DNA from: Alkalihalobacillus sp. YIM B00296
Lineage (GTDB): Bacteria; Bacillota; Bacilli; Bacillales; Fictibacillaceae
Reading direction: 5' to 3'
DNA: 64,000 nt
NCBI RefSeq assembly: GCF_020179385.1
Contig: NZ_JAIBLJ010000008.1
Span: 1-64,000, forward strand
The notes under the pieces were generated by a model. It did not search any database. It saw only the letters and a program-made list of their open reading frames with translations, and was not told the origin of the DNA. The translations under genes and the position numbers were made by a program. Numbering within the stretch: position 1 is the stretch's first letter; every line of letters begins with the position of its first letter. Positions 16,107 to 25,959 of the stretch are shown in pieces.

Positions 16107-17159
16107 TTGGAAAAGATAGAAAATATTCGTTTGAACGTGGCATTATTGCGGAAAAAAGTACCGAATTTGACCACTGCAGCCAAATCTGTCGGGTTACGGC
16201 CAGCGACAGTCTCGAACCTATGCACAGGAAAAATTCCAGTGGGACGTTCAGAGGTCCGCACATTAATTGCGCTCGCAACGCTTGCTGAATGTAGTCTTGA
16301 TGAATTGATTATCAGAGGGGAGAAGATCGATATGATCGAAACGGGGATCAAAACATTGGATTTGTTCGCACCACTCGCAAAAGGAGGGACAATCGGCCTG
16401 GTCGCGCGCCACGGAATGGGGCAACTGGTCATTTTAGCTGAATTGACACATCGCCTTAAACAGAACGGCTATGTATCGGTTCTTTTAAAACCCGAAGGAG
16501 ACCATGAAGACATCAATGACATTTTGGAATACTATGATGTCGTTGCAACGTCTGTGGATGAAGCGTATGAAAAAATGGCTGGCTTCGGCAATCAGAAGGA
16601 TATCATGTTTACTGCCGATCGTTCACATGTCCTGACAGGGGAAATCCATGATCTTCAACAACGCCTTCAAGATGTTGGTGTACAGAACGTGACCACCTTC
16701 CTTCTGGATCTGAAAGGGGAAGCGGTAGATGAAGGCCTGCCATATGGCCCGCTTGAAACGTTGTGGCAATTCGATATTGATTTGGCTACCCGCCATAAGT
16801 TCCCGGCGATCAATCCGATTTACTCAACCTCATCGGTCCTCGAAGGGGGACATCTGGATCAAAATCACTTGACCATCCAGCAACGCGCGCAAAAGCTGCT
16901 GCGTCGTTACCGGGAACTCCGTGCTGTCGTCAATGTGAGGGGAATCAAGAGTGTACCGGAAGCGGAAAAAATTACGTACAAAAGAGGCGAGCGGCTTGAA
17001 GCCTATTTGACACAGCCGTTTTACGTCGCAGAGCAATTCACTGGCAAGAAAGGCGAAACGGTCAGCCTGAAAAACACACTCGTTGACGTTCAGAAGATTT
17101 TAGAGGGCTCCGCCGATTGGAAAAATATCGATCAACTAGACTACATCGGAACGTTGTAA
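16107..17159 (+). CDS. fusion of N-terminal HTH to degenerate F1-ATPase beta-subunit-like domain, 350 aa
   Basis: Residues about 10-70 form an XRE/HTH_26-like domain (TTAAKSVGLRPATVSNLCTG, LTECSLDELI-like end). From residue ~72 the protein tracks AtpD: IETGIKTLDLFAPLAKGG, then IGLVARHGMGQLVILAEL where AtpD has the GAGVGKT P-loop, so the essential Lys and Thr are replaced. The beta hallmark GERTREG is absent. The C-terminal part is again close to AtpD: PAINPIYSTSSVLEGG, LLRRYRELRAVVNVRGI, AYLTQPFYVAEQFTGKKGE and LVDVQKILEG. TTG start follows AGGAGGTG. It is monocistronic. It is probably a DNA-binding regulator using an ATPase-derived ligand domain; function unknown. Confidence 0.8.
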   Translation: MEKIENIRLNVALLRKKVPNLTTAAKSVGLRPATVSNLCTGKIPVGRSEVRTLIALATLAECSLDELIIRGEKIDMIETGIKTLDLFAPLAKGGTIGLVARHGMGQLVILAELTHRLKQNGYVSVLLKPEGDHEDINDILEYYDVVATSVDEAYEKMAGFGNQKDIMFTADRSHVLTGEIHDLQQRLQDVGVQNVTTFLLDLKGEAVDEGLPYGPLETLWQFDIDLATRHKFPAINPIYSTSSVLEGGHLDQNHLTIQQRAQKLLRRYRELRAVVNVRGIKSVPEAEKITYKRGERLEAYLTQPFYVAEQFTGKKGETVSLKNTLVDVQKILEGSADWKNIDQLDYIGTL

Positions 17160-17160
17160 C

Positions 17161-17206
17161 CTTAACTAAGAGTGCTGATCCACATGATCCAGCACTCTTA
17201 GTTAAG
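17161..17206 (+). terminator. 17-bp stem-loop after HTH/F1-beta gene
   Basis: CTTAACTAAGAGTGCTG pairs with its inverse 2 nt after the stop codon. There is no T-run, so the role is uncertain. Confidence 0.5.
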
Positions 17207-17300
17207 TGTCAAGAATAAAATGATTCAGAAATTTCATTAAAATTCGATTGATGAATGGAAAATAGCATTCTAATAAAAAACTTAGGCAACCTTATTATAT

Positions 17301-17620
17301 GTGGTTGGAAAGCCGAGAGATTGGTGTGACAACACGGAAGAAGGAATAATCGATTTTGCTTCGGCGTCGCCGGATTTGAACGTGTTTCCATATTTGGATT
17401 TCCAGCATTGCTTAAACAAAGCGATCGATACATACAAATATCACCTGTTTACATACGGTTATTCACAAGGGCTGGAAAGGCTTCGCCAAACGCTCGTTTC
17501 CCATTTGGCCAACAATCAGGTATTTTTACAAAAGCGGAGAGTAGTTTCGTCACTTCAGGTGTCCAGCAGGCGCTGGAAATTTTGGCGAAAATGCCTTTCC
17601 GAACGGAAATGCGGATTTAC
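17301..17620 (+). pseudogene. ghost of a MocR/PdxR-type GntR-aminotransferase regulator
   Basis: The frame from 17301 reads EEGIIDFASASPDLNVFPYL and then YGYSQGLERLRQTLVSHLAN, which are class I aminotransferase motifs of MocR proteins. Near 17518 the homology shifts frame to KAESSFVTSGVQQALEILAK. Both the N-terminal GntR domain and the rest of the aminotransferase domain are missing. The remaining DNA to 17880 shows no convincing gene. The call of the family is by motif; decay is directly visible as a frame change and truncation. Confidence 0.65.
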
Positions 17621-17912
17621 AACGTAAGGAATTCCAATATAAAAAAACCAATTCTTCAGCATTTGAAATTAAGAAATTAGGTTTTTTTCGCAACTCCATA
17701 AACTCGTTCTGAAATGGATAACAGATTAGTTCTTCGAATGGAAAAGAAGAATCAATTCTTTCAACTATTTCATCTAGGAAACCGTTAGAATAAACTCTCA
17801 ATCGGTTTTTGAAAGACGAATAAAAATACGTGGATATCCATCATGAAACCTTAAAACCCGAACGATACAAAGAATTTTTATGGTTATTGTTCCATTTTAG
17901 ACGCTTATACGT

Positions 17913-17918
17913 TATAAT
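17913..17918 (+). promoter_or_regulatory. -10 element of xpt-pbuX promoter
   Basis: TATAAT lies 23 nt upstream of the riboswitch P1 helix. A -35 hexamer at ideal spacing is not obvious. Confidence 0.5.
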
Positions 17919-17940
17919 CCAATTTATAATTCAATATCAA

Positions 17941-18008
17941 ACTCGTATAATCGCAGGAATCGGCCTGCAAGTCTCTACCCGGTCACCGTAAATGACTGGA
18001 CTACGAGT
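17941..18008 (+). ncRNA. guanine/xanthine riboswitch aptamer (purine family)
   Basis: P1 is ACTCGTA/TACGAGT. The core words TATAATCGCAGG, CAAGTCTCTACC and CCGTAAATGACTGGACTA match the purine aptamer. The Watson-Crick discriminator in GGACTA is C, which specifies guanine/hypoxanthine/xanthine rather than adenine. It lies upstream of xpt-pbuX, the classic location. Confidence 0.95.
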
Positions 18009-18013
18009 GATGA

Positions 18014-20150
<2,137 letters not shown>

Positions 20151-20182
20151 TTGAATTAAATCCAAACAGATGAAAATCCGAA

Positions 20183-20224
20183 AATCCCTCTTAAAGGTTA
20201 CCGTTAGAGGGATTCCTTTTTTAA
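20183..20224 (+). terminator. terminator of xpt-pbuX
   Basis: AATCCCTCTTAA pairs with TTAGAGGGATT, followed by six T. Confidence 0.85.
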
Positions 20225-20429
20225 AAAAATCTTTCTCCTATGCATCCCTCATCTGCAAATCTCCGCTCCCTCGTTGTTAGAAGGTAGCTTGAGGTACTTA
20301 TCTTCAAGTGTATGTTCATACATGAAGGAGTTTTATCACGTGAATTCGGGTCCCTTAGGTGATATCATTTGTACAATAGCTTTTATGCTCCTAAACTGAT
20401 CATTCCTAAATAATAGAGGAGAATCGCTC

Positions 20430-21848
20430 ATGTCCAACAAGACGATATCGAATGAGAAAAGGTTCTCAATAACCGGGCTCCTTATCCTGCCAATCATTGG
20501 CCTGTTCATTGCTCGACAGTTCTACGCGAACGAATGGCTTGAACTTTTATCTGGAATTTATTTGTTATTCATCATAGCCCTTTTGCTGCCAGGTGCCAGA
20601 GGGCTTTTTAGATATTTGACCATCCTGTTGTTAGTACTTAGTGTCATATTCCTTCTGAATGAAGGGACTTCTTTTCAAGTATGGATCCAAAGTGTGTCGA
20701 TCAACCATACGTTAGTCGCACTTTTCATCAGTGTTCCATTCTTAGGCGTACCTATCAAGTCGAAGGAATACTTGGAAGCGCTCAAACAAGTCTACATACG
20801 ATACATGCAGAATCCAAATGTGTTCTTCTTCTTGACACAATCATTCACACATTTCATGGCGATCATTTTGAATATTGGCTCGGTTTCAATCTTTTATCAG
20901 TTAGGTGCGGTTAATCCATATATCAACTCTTCGAGGAAACTTTCTACGCCGCTGATGCGTGGTTTCGCTACAGCCCTGATCTGGTCCCCATTCTTTGCGG
21001 CAATGGCCCTCGTTACTACCTATCTTCATATAGAGTGGTCGAAAAGCGTTCCGTTTTTATTAGGATTTGTCCTATTATCATTTATCGCGAGCAGCCTGCT
21101 CGAGTGGCGTATGAATCGGAAAACCCCATCAGAAGTAGAAGAAATAGCTGTAATAGAAGCTGAAACTGATGAAGAAAATGATCGATATGGAGGACCGCTT
21201 CAAATTGGAAAACTGGTTGAGTTAAGCAGTTTCTTTGTCTCGATCATCGTTGCTTTGCTTGTATTCGAGCAATTTACCAGTTTATCGATGGTCACCCTTG
21301 TCATTTTCATTTCGTTTCTATTCCCGATGTTTTGGCTTACGGTTAAAAGGCGGTTCAGACGATTTATTATCGAGTTTGTCCGGTATATTTCAATCACGAT
21401 CCCCCTTTTGAAAAAGGAAGTACTTTTATTTTTGGTGGCTGGATTGTTTAGCGGTGCAGTGGCACAAACAGGCTTTGGTGCCTGGATTGCCGATATGCTC
21501 AATCATATGTACGGGGGTTATGTAGGTGTATCACTGTTCATCATATTGACTGTTATTATCTCTAGCTTGGTCGGGTTCCATCCAATCATGATCATCACCG
21601 TTTACGTAACTAGTCTTGAGCCGGCTGCCATCCATCTTTCAACCATGTATTTTGCCGTCCTGTTACTTGGCGCATGGGGGATTGCGACCTCCATTTCCCC
21701 AATGACAGGGGTCGGCCATCTATTGGCCCACGAAATGAAAGAGAAAGTGTTTAATATCTCGTTCCGGTGGAATCTCGGATATGGAGTGCTTTCCTTAGGT
21801 CTTTTGATCACATACATGGTCGTTTTACATGAAATCGGTATGATTTAG
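20430..21848 (+). CDS. polytopic membrane protein, putative transporter, 472 aa
   Basis: Roughly ten to twelve hydrophobic helices occupy most of the chain, split by a charged cytosolic loop near residues 225-265 (EEIAVIEAETDEENDRYGG). The C-terminal half contains GLFSGAVAQTGFGAWIADML, VGFHPIMIITVYVTSLEP and AWGIATSISPMTGVGHLL, patterns reminiscent of the ion-transporter superfamily re-entrant loops (GxxSP, small polar residues). GAGGAG precedes ATG 20430. No partner gene. I do not recognise a named family with certainty; substrate unknown. Confidence 0.7.
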   Translation: MSNKTISNEKRFSITGLLILPIIGLFIARQFYANEWLELLSGIYLLFIIALLLPGARGLFRYLTILLLVLSVIFLLNEGTSFQVWIQSVSINHTLVALFISVPFLGVPIKSKEYLEALKQVYIRYMQNPNVFFFLTQSFTHFMAIILNIGSVSIFYQLGAVNPYINSSRKLSTPLMRGFATALIWSPFFAAMALVTTYLHIEWSKSVPFLLGFVLLSFIASSLLEWRMNRKTPSEVEEIAVIEAETDEENDRYGGPLQIGKLVELSSFFVSIIVALLVFEQFTSLSMVTLVIFISFLFPMFWLTVKRRFRRFIIEFVRYISITIPLLKKEVLLFLVAGLFSGAVAQTGFGAWIADMLNHMYGGYVGVSLFIILTVIISSLVGFHPIMIITVYVTSLEPAAIHLSTMYFAVLLLGAWGIATSISPMTGVGHLLAHEMKEKVFNISFRWNLGYGVLSLGLLITYMVVLHEIGMI

Positions 21849-21963
21849 ATATGCGGTTTTATAGATTAATTTCGGTGACTAGCTCTCATCATAAGAAAAA
21901 GAGTTAATTGCACGCTTTCAGGATTACTTGCACGAGTCCGAAAACCAACGGAAAAGGATGAGG

Positions 21964-23037
21964 ATGATGAACTTACGAACTGAAATCTGTTCACTTTTTG
22001 CCATTGAATATCCTATTATTCAGGCGGGAATGGCTGGCGGAATTACTTCACCCGAACTTGTTGCTGCTGTCTCCAATGCTGGGGGACTCGGCACTTTGGG
22101 TGCTGGTTACTTAACGCCTGATGAAACAAGAGAAGCGATCCGGAAGATCCGGGAGCGGACCGACCGGCCTTTTTCTGTAAATCTATTTCGGGTAGAGATG
22201 GAAGAAGAAGACTCCCGTACAACTGCTGTCGAAGAAAATCTTATGCCGATCTATGAAGAACTGGGTATCTCTCCGTCTGCAGAACAACCTGAAGTTACAG
22301 ATCACTATGAAAAACAGTTTGATATCTTGATAGAAGAGAAGGTGCCTGTGATCTCTACCACATTCGGAGTACCGACCAAAAACCAAGTGAACCTTGCCCA
22401 TGGACAGGGACTCAACCTGGTAACGATGGTGACGACCGTAAAAGAAGCAATTAAAGCGGAAGAAGTCGGGGTTGATGTGGTCGTTGCCCAGGGCGGGGAA
22501 GCTGGAGGGCATCGCGGAACGTTCGAGATGGAAAATGGAAGAGGTGCTACGATTGGGACATTGGCGCTCATCCCTCAGGTTGTGGATCATGTATCGATTC
22601 CCGTCATTGCGGCTGGCGGGATCATGGATGGGAGAGGCCTTGTCGCAGCACGTGCGTTAGGAGCAGATGGCATCCAGCTAGGAACCCGTTTTCTGAATGC
22701 GGTCGAGAGCGGCACCGATCCTGCTTATAAAAAAGCATTGCTCGAATCGGATGAAGAAAGCACGGAAATTACAACGGCTTTTTCTGGAAGACCTGCTCGG
22801 GCGATCCGAAATCGATTTATGGAATTTTTAAAATTAAACGAAATCGAACCGCTCACCTACCCGATCCAGAACTTCATCACGAAAGAAATCCGTACTGCTG
22901 CCAAACGGCAAGGGAAAGCAGAGTACATGTCACTCTGGTCAGGCCAGGGCAACCGACTTATCAAAGACGGGCAGACAACTGAAGAAATCATCAAGGAAAT
23001 CATTGCAGAAGCAAAAAAGACCCAAGGCCAGTTGTAA
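21964..23037 (+). CDS. nitronate monooxygenase (2-nitropropane dioxygenase family), 357 aa
   Basis: An FMN TIM-barrel enzyme that oxidises alkyl nitronates. Motifs: IEYPIIQAGMAGGITSPELV near the N-terminus, GGLGTLGAGYL, VVAQGGEAGGHRG mid-protein and ADGIQLGTRFL for phosphate binding. The upstream in-frame TTG at 21928 lacks a ribosome site; AAAGGATGAGG favours ATG 21964 or 21967. It appears monocistronic. The length and motifs fit the class II-like bacterial NMO common in bacilli. The same fold includes FabK-type enoyl reductases, but the GGHRG segment favours NMO. Confidence 0.88.
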   Translation: MMNLRTEICSLFAIEYPIIQAGMAGGITSPELVAAVSNAGGLGTLGAGYLTPDETREAIRKIRERTDRPFSVNLFRVEMEEEDSRTTAVEENLMPIYEELGISPSAEQPEVTDHYEKQFDILIEEKVPVISTTFGVPTKNQVNLAHGQGLNLVTMVTTVKEAIKAEEVGVDVVVAQGGEAGGHRGTFEMENGRGATIGTLALIPQVVDHVSIPVIAAGGIMDGRGLVAARALGADGIQLGTRFLNAVESGTDPAYKKALLESDEESTEITTAFSGRPARAIRNRFMEFLKLNEIEPLTYPIQNFITKEIRTAAKRQGKAEYMSLWSGQGNRLIKDGQTTEEIIKEIIAEAKKTQGQL

Positions 23038-23116
23038 AGGTCTTACCGCTTGAGGTCCGGCTGTTCAAAAGTCTTAACACCAACTTTATAGGACACAGGT
23101 GACCTTATTGTGGTAA

Positions 23117-23257
23117 ATGGAGCGGTCGAAATTACATTACCCGAATGCAACACCGATCGGAGAGATTTATGATCGCTGGATTGGAAAGTATGAACACCAT
23201 CGTATCGAAGTATTAAGTGAATTGAAAAGAAATCTTGAGGAGGAGAAAGATGACTGA
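23117..23257 (+). pseudogene. C-terminal remnant of an ArsR-family repressor
   Basis: The frame starting at 23117 reads LHYPNATPIGEIYDRWIGKY and EHHRIEVLSELKRNLEEEKD, matching the tail of ArsR regulators that pair with AHSA1 proteins. The winged-helix half is absent upstream. The stop overlaps the AHSA1 start (ATGACTGA), the normal coupled arrangement, so only the repressor N-terminus has been lost. Confidence 0.65.
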
Positions 23258-23705
23258 GACGAAATTTGTTTATGCTACCTACATAGCAACGACACCGGAG
23301 AAGCTTTGGAAAGCATTGACTAGAAGCGAATTCACTGAAAAATACTTTTTTGGCACAAAAGTCGAATCTGATTGGCAAGAAGGTTCACAGGTTACCTATT
23401 CGCGGAATGGGGAGACTACCGACCATGGTGTAATTCTGAAGTGTGATCCGTACCGTCTGCTTTCTTTTACATGGAACAATGTATCAGATGAATCCATCCG
23501 AAAAGAGCCTTCACAGGTCACTTTCGAGTTGAAACAAATGGGCTCGACTGTGAAATTGGCACTCAGACACGAAAATCTTCAACCTGGTGACATAGTAGAG
23601 AGAGAGGATACTTTCGAAGGGTTTAACAATGGATGGCCAGCGATTTTAAGCAACTTGAAAAGTCTTCTCGAAACAGGGAAAACCTTGCCACCTTTATCAA
23701 TTTGA
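23250..23705 (+). CDS. SRPBCC/AHSA1 family protein, 151 aa
   Basis: A START-like hydrophobic-cavity fold: FVYATYIATTPEKLWKALTR at the start, the central YFFGTKVESDWQEGSQVTYS and LSFTWNNVSDES, and C-terminal FNNGWPAILSNLKSLLETG. Related to the Aha1 C-terminal domain. ATG 23250 has GAGGAGGAG upstream and overlaps the stop of the ArsR remnant. In intact loci an ArsR repressor controls this gene; here that repressor is truncated, so regulation is probably lost. Ligand unknown. Confidence 0.85.
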   Translation: MTETKFVYATYIATTPEKLWKALTRSEFTEKYFFGTKVESDWQEGSQVTYSRNGETTDHGVILKCDPYRLLSFTWNNVSDESIRKEPSQVTFELKQMGSTVKLALRHENLQPGDIVEREDTFEGFNNGWPAILSNLKSLLETGKTLPPLSI

Positions 23706-23801
23706 CAACTTTACCGATTTTACCGAACGAAAAAGCCAACTCCTATAGTTTGGGGTCCCTTCAGGAAATTGAATAAAGGGAGTAGAGAGGGGTGAAAACG
23801 T

Positions 23802-23845
23802 CTGTGGAACTGCGGAGGACAGGTTTGAGTCCTCCAGTCCCACAG
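23802..23845. terminator. long imperfect hairpin in convergent gap
   Basis: CTGTGGAACTGCGGAGGAC pairs with GTCCTCCAGTCCCACAG with two bulges and an 8-nt loop. It lies between convergent genes and is probably a bidirectional transcript end; there is no clean T-run. Confidence 0.45.
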
Positions 23846-23863
23846 CATGTCGGTGTGAATCGG

Positions 23864-24469
23864 TTAGTTGACACGATTCACATACAGTCGGAATCGTTCT
23901 TTTAGAAGAGCCCAGTCTTGGTCTTCAAGCATTTCTTCGGTGATCAGGTTTCGATCTATTCTGATCACCTCTGCTCCAGCATTCATATAATCCTCAACAT
24001 TTTCTTCGCTTGAACACATGAGGGGGATATCATCGAACGGTTCCAATACGGCTGCGATAAACGAAGGTCCTAGAGCAGAAGCAGGAAAGATATTGACCAT
24101 AGATGCTCCCTGGATCGTCGCATGAACCATTTCTGTAGGTGTGAAGACTCCTGGGATGTACAAAGTATGGCGGTTGTTCGCAAAATAAAGGACTTCTTTC
24201 ACCATGATCGGTGAAACCAGAAAATCGGCTTTCACTTTGATGGCATCCTCTGCATCATCAATAGAGAACACGGTTCCTGCTCCTATCAGCAAGTTTGGAA
24301 ACTCTTTCTTGATCTTTTTGATTTTGGATATACCGTTGGGTTCATCCAAAGTAATTTCAATCGCTTTAGCACCGCTATCAACCAATGCCTGTACAATCTC
24401 TGAAAGATGGTCATCAGGCATGTTCCGCAACACTGGGACGATTTTTGCCTCTTTAAGCTCCTCCAACAT
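23864..24469 (-). CDS. KDPG/KHG aldolase-like protein lacking the catalytic lysine, 201 aa
   Basis: The TIM-barrel Eda family is evident: KIVPVLRNMPDDHLSEIVQA, GAKAIEITLDEPNG, LIGAGTVFSIDDAEDAI and YIPGVFTPTEMVHA. The Schiff-base Lys normally in a KFFPAE-type motif is Asn in MVNIFPASALGP, the substrate-binding Arg after the ITL segment is acidic, and the phosphate-binding PTGGI segment is MCSSEEN. The classical aldolase reaction is therefore doubtful. AGGTGA precedes ATG 24469. No 2-keto-3-deoxygluconate kinase or uronate genes are nearby. It may have another activity or be non-catalytic. Confidence 0.8.
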   Translation of the reverse strand: MLEELKEAKIVPVLRNMPDDHLSEIVQALVDSGAKAIEITLDEPNGISKIKKIKKEFPNLLIGAGTVFSIDDAEDAIKVKADFLVSPIMVKEVLYFANNRHTLYIPGVFTPTEMVHATIQGASMVNIFPASALGPSFIAAVLEPFDDIPLMCSSEENVEDYMNAGAEVIRIDRNLITEEMLEDQDWALLKERFRLYVNRVN

Positions 24470-24726
24470 AGAAGTTCACCTCCAGATATTTGAAGTGCAG
24501 GCTGTATCCTTCCCTTGCACCTATCTATGAAAACGAAAATAATAGATTATTTTTAGGATGTCTGTTGTATGGTTTCCCAATCTACATGGATTTTAAAACC
24601 AAATCCTCGTTTTTCAATGGGATTACATCAAAAGTCTTAGTTCAGTTTCAAACCTTTGCTCGTTTTTCCTTCCTGGTTGATTGATTAGGATAGAAGAAAG
24701 AGGAAAGGAAAAGGGAGAGATATGTA

Positions 24727-25551
24727 ATGAGTAAATTCATTTGTACGACATGTGGCGTCCAATATCCTGAAAGTACACACAAACCGGAAAGTTGCCCGAT
24801 ATGCCGTGAAGAGCGGCAATATGTGAATCCGAAAGGACAGGACTGGACCACGCTTTACACAATGATCGAGAGCAGAGATTACAAAAATGAAATTAAACAG
24901 GAAGAAGAGTATCTGTACAGTATTAAGACTACTCCGAGCTTTGGAATCGGACAGACGGCTTACCTGGTAAGAGAGAATGGTTTCAACGTCCTTTGGGACT
25001 GTATAACCTACCTTGATCAAGAGACCATCAATGCAATCGGAAAACTAGGGGGAATCGACGCCATTGCTTTATCACATCCCCATTACTATTCCACTCAGGT
25101 TGAATGGGCTCATGCATTTGACGCGCCGATTTCCATCCATGAAGATGACCGGCAATGGGTGATGGAACCGAGTGAGCGGATATACTTCTGGTCAGGAGAG
25201 GAACTGCCGTTAAAATCCGGAATTACACTTCATCGCCTGGGTGGTCATTTCAATGGTGGCGCCGTTCTCCATTGGAAGGAGGGTAACGCAGGAAAAGGTG
25301 TCCTGTTGACGGGAGACATCATCCAGGTCGTTGCTGATCAGAATTGGGTAAGCTTCATGTACAGCTATCCAAACCTGATTCCTCTGCCTGCTAGGAAGGT
25401 GGAGGATATTGCGAACCGTGTAAAGCCGTTAAGGTTCGACCGTATCTATAGTGCCTTCCATAAAATTGTGAAGACAGAGGCAAACGAAGCGGTTCAACGG
25501 TCCGCAAAGCGGTATATGGATGCGATTGAGGGAAAGCTGTTTAATACGTGA
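24727..25551 (+). CDS. MBL-fold hydrolase with N-terminal zinc ribbon/rubredoxin-like motif, 274 aa
   Basis: Residues 1-30 hold two CxxC knuckles (C6, C9, C23, C26: FICTTCGVQYPES, SCPICREE), a rubredoxin-like metal site. A metallo-beta-lactamase-type fold follows, with IALSHPHYYSTQVEWAH where the canonical HxHxDH is altered to SHPHYYS, then LGGHFNGGAVLHW, LLTGDIIQV and a C-terminal SAFHKIV. The active-site metal ligands are thus partly changed. GGGAGAG precedes ATG 24727. Members are annotated as hydrolases of unknown substrate in bacilli; redox coupling through the zinc ribbon is speculation. Confidence 0.82.
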   Translation: MSKFICTTCGVQYPESTHKPESCPICREERQYVNPKGQDWTTLYTMIESRDYKNEIKQEEEYLYSIKTTPSFGIGQTAYLVRENGFNVLWDCITYLDQETINAIGKLGGIDAIALSHPHYYSTQVEWAHAFDAPISIHEDDRQWVMEPSERIYFWSGEELPLKSGITLHRLGGHFNGGAVLHWKEGNAGKGVLLTGDIIQVVADQNWVSFMYSYPNLIPLPARKVEDIANRVKPLRFDRIYSAFHKIVKTEANEAVQRSAKRYMDAIEGKLFNT

Positions 25552-25648
25552 TGAAGTTAAGAAAAAATTAATCTTTAATCTAGGTGGAGTTAAGAAATGC
25601 TCGATATCCTGTGATAGTAAAAATATATTACGCACAGGAGTGATTGAA

Positions 25649-25858
25649 ATGCATCATGTTGGTTTCTTTCCATGGTTCATTTTTCCGATCCTTTTTATTT
25701 TCATTGGAATCTTCGTTACGAGCCTCATTTTGTTAAGGAGAAATGGAGGATACTACCGTAGAGGATCTTATAACGCAATGGAAATGCTTGAGAAAAGGTA
25801 TGTCAATGGTGAAATTGACGAAAGCGAGTTTAAAAAAATCAAAGAAAACTTGAAGTGA
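25649..25858 (+). CDS. SHOCT-domain single-pass membrane protein, 69 aa
   Basis: One N-terminal hydrophobic helix (FFPWFIFPILFIFIGIFVTS) is followed by a short basic linker and the SHOCT motif AMEMLEKRYVNGEIDESEFK at the C-terminus. CAGGAG lies 8 nt before ATG 25649; the longer frame back to 25520 has no ribosome site. It precedes the sensor kinase gene by 100 bp and ends at a hairpin. SHOCT domains are thought to mediate oligomerisation; role unknown. Confidence 0.85.
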   Translation: MHHVGFFPWFIFPILFIFIGIFVTSLILLRRNGGYYRRGSYNAMEMLEKRYVNGEIDESEFKKIKENLK

Positions 25859-25867
25859 TTTGTATGG

Positions 25868-25893
25868 AACACCGCTGATGAAGCGGTGTTTCT
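25868..25893 (+). terminator. hairpin after SHOCT gene
   Basis: AACACCGCT/AGCGGTGTT stem with a 5-nt loop and a short T-rich tail. Confidence 0.7.
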
Positions 25894-25959
25894 GTATGAT
25901 GCAACCTTCAGTTGGTTAGGATATGATTGGTTTAGAATGGAAGGAAGGATGGTGAATAC

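Noticed and set aside
17550-17801. 83-codon minus-strand ORF starting MRVYSNGFLDEIVERIDSSF
   Set aside because: No ribosome site is evident and its second half is antisense to the MocR ghost. The first 50 residues look protein-like, but support is too thin.
23802-23845. tRNA-like segment with a T-arm-like GGTTTGAGTCC word
   Set aside because: No acceptor, D-arm or anticodon arm can be folded; the segment is simply a long hairpin in a convergent gap.
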